NCBI GenBank assembly: GCA_934271245.1
Contig: CAKQQY010000002.1
Span: 1-64,000 of the forward strand
Length of the DNA stretch: 64,000 nucleotides
Source of the DNA: an uncultured Clostridia bacterium
GTDB taxonomy: Bacteria; Bacillota; Clostridia; Christensenellales; Borkfalkiaceae
Reading direction: 5' to 3'
Position numbers and translations under genes: made by a program. Positions 63,005 to 64,000 of this stretch are shown one piece after another. Numbering within the stretch: the stretch's first letter is position 1; each line of letters opens with the position of its first letter. Below the pieces are notes generated by a model, which saw only the letters and a list, made by a program, of their open reading frames with translations, was not told where the DNA came from and did no database searches.

Positions 63005-64000
63005 TTACTTATACCAATTATTTTTTAACTTTTTCGCTTTGGAGCACGGTCCTTCTTCAAAACCATGCGGATTTTTATTCCCGCTCATAATATCTTTTAT
63101 AAGCGTTACTATTCTTTTCGCGGCGACTTCCGCATTCCAGGTTTTTGCTAACGCAAAATACGCTTCTTCGCCTAAACCCTCCCGTATTTCGGGATTATCG
63201 AGCAAGAATTTAACTTTTTTATATAAATCTTCCGAATCCCCGTTTCTATAAATCAAACCGTTTTCATTATCTTTTATAAGAAGAGGAACGCTGCCTATGG
63301 CGTGGCTCGCTACAACGGCGCAACCGCTATTCATCGATTCGTTTAAAACCGCGCCCCAACCTTCGTTAAAATCGGAAGTAAACATAAATATTCCCGATTT
63401 TTCCATATATTCTCTGACCTTTTCAGGCGCCATCGCTCCCAAAAGTTCTACCGAATCGCTTAATCCCTTTTCCTTTATTAAGGTTTCCATTTCGGTCTCT
63501 TTTTCGCCGTTACCGATTAAACGAAGTTTGAAATCGTATCCGTCTTTTTTTAATTTTTCCGCAACGTAAAGCGGCGCTTCGGGGTGCTTCAAGTCAATCA
63601 ACCTTGCCACCCAAAGAAGAGAATTTTTTTCTTTTCCCTTTATTAAGGATTTTATGTCAGGATAAGTTTTTACTTCGGGGAAATACCCCCAGTTATACGC
63701 GCGGTTTTTAAAATTAAACGTTTTTAAGTAATCTGCGTACGCATATGCGCTCGAACACAGTAAATATGTATTTCTAAATCTTCCCCACCGATAAAAACAC
63801 TTTAAAAACCTTAACGGCTGTTCGTAAAATTTAAATCCTTTTTTATACAGTCTTTCCGAATATCTGAAAACAAGTTTGCCCGCTTTCAGCCTGTTTTTTA
63901 TCATCTTATAAGGCGCAGAACCGAAAATTACGACGTCAGCCTCGTTAATTGCTTTTATGGATTCGTCATACTTTTCTTCCGACTCGTAACTTTTTATCAC
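63005..64000 (-). CDS. GT4-family glycosyltransferase, 5' end beyond the window
   Basis: At least 331 residues of a GT-B glycosyltransferase are visible. The C-terminal domain carries SLLWVARLIDLKHPE, then RLIGNGEKE and VELLGAMAPEKV, and the EX7E nucleotide-sugar site in FNEGWGAVLNESMNSG. The open frame runs to the window edge with GTG at 63998-64000, and the N-terminal domain looks about 40-50 residues short, so the true start lies to the right. It would add a sugar to the repeat unit. Donor and acceptor are unknown. Confidence 0.88.
   Translation of the reverse strand: MIKSYESEEKYDESIKAINEADVVIFGSAPYKMIKNRLKAGKLVFRYSERLYKKGFKFYEQPLRFLKCFYRWGRFRNTYLLCSSAYAYADYLKTFNFKNRAYNWGYFPEVKTYPDIKSLIKGKEKNSLLWVARLIDLKHPEAPLYVAEKLKKDGYDFKLRLIGNGEKETEMETLIKEKGLSDSVELLGAMAPEKVREYMEKSGIFMFTSDFNEGWGAVLNESMNSGCAVVASHAIGSVPLLIKDNENGLIYRNGDSEDLYKKVKFLLDNPEIREGLGEEAYFALAKTWNAEVAAKRIVTLIKDIMSGNKNPHGFEEGPCSKAKKLKNNWYK

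Overview
The window is chromosomal DNA from an endospore-forming member of the Firmicutes, most likely an uncultured clostridium. The evidence is an intact sigma-K gene, a three-gene GerA-type germinant receptor operon, the tail of what looks like a SpoIIE-type phosphatase at the left edge, a SepF gene, a protein-arginine phosphorylation set (McsA, McsB, ClpC and a YwlE-like phosphatase), TM1266-type regulator and DUF951 proteins, and low-to-moderate G+C by eye. A genus cannot be named from this sequence alone. Coding density is high. I saw no rRNA, tRNA, CRISPR array, IS transposase or prophage.

Layout. 1-3217: SpoIIE-like tail (+), then leftward folA, thyA, a short-chain dehydrogenase, a small TM1266-like protein and sigK. 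3476-7897: a membrane protein and the gerAA/AB/AC-like operon (+). 7945-15711: leftward run with a YesL-like membrane protein, a CPA2 antiporter, hslO, a TPR protein, a HEAT-like protein, a YkvI-like transporter, rpsU (with its own promoter inside the preceding gene) and a small charged protein. 16071-18109: asd, a YggS/PLPBP gene and sepF (+). 18240-31692: leftward housekeeping genes (AEC transporter, exonuclease, PrsA-like lipoprotein, mfd, pth, prs, tadA, M14 peptidase, rlmH, CPBP protease, guaB). 31828-36641: envelope lipoproteins and the divergent glnS/glyS pair. 36702-46161: a ten-gene leftward run dnaB, tsaC, ywlE-like, rpiB, galU, mcsA, mcsB, clpC, hpf and a sugar-phosphate isomerase-like gene. 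46326-51270: pepF, a membrane protein, lepB, a DUF951 protein and a degenerate alpha/beta hydrolase. 51809-53476: a DnaD-domain replication protein (+). 53568-64000: a leftward surface-polysaccharide cluster that includes a complete CapE/CapF/CapG set for UDP-N-acetyl-L-fucosamine, a flippase, gpsA, a WcaK-type pyruvyltransferase with its usual FeS partner, and a GT4 glycosyltransferase cut by the right edge.

The least explained part is the gap at 51271-51808. It holds about 300 bases made almost entirely of perfect short hairpins. At each end three abutting hairpins are closed by a 7-bp stem, giving a cloverleaf-shaped unit of 74 and 78 nt. The block is flanked by an 8-bp direct repeat (TATAATAC). 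Removing one repeat copy plus the block would restore a consensus promoter directly in front of the dnaD gene. A third unit of the same shape lies at 46199-46280 between pepF and dnaB. These may be copies of an undescribed small mobile palindromic element or a structured RNA. This is inference from base pairing alone, because no search or folding program was run.
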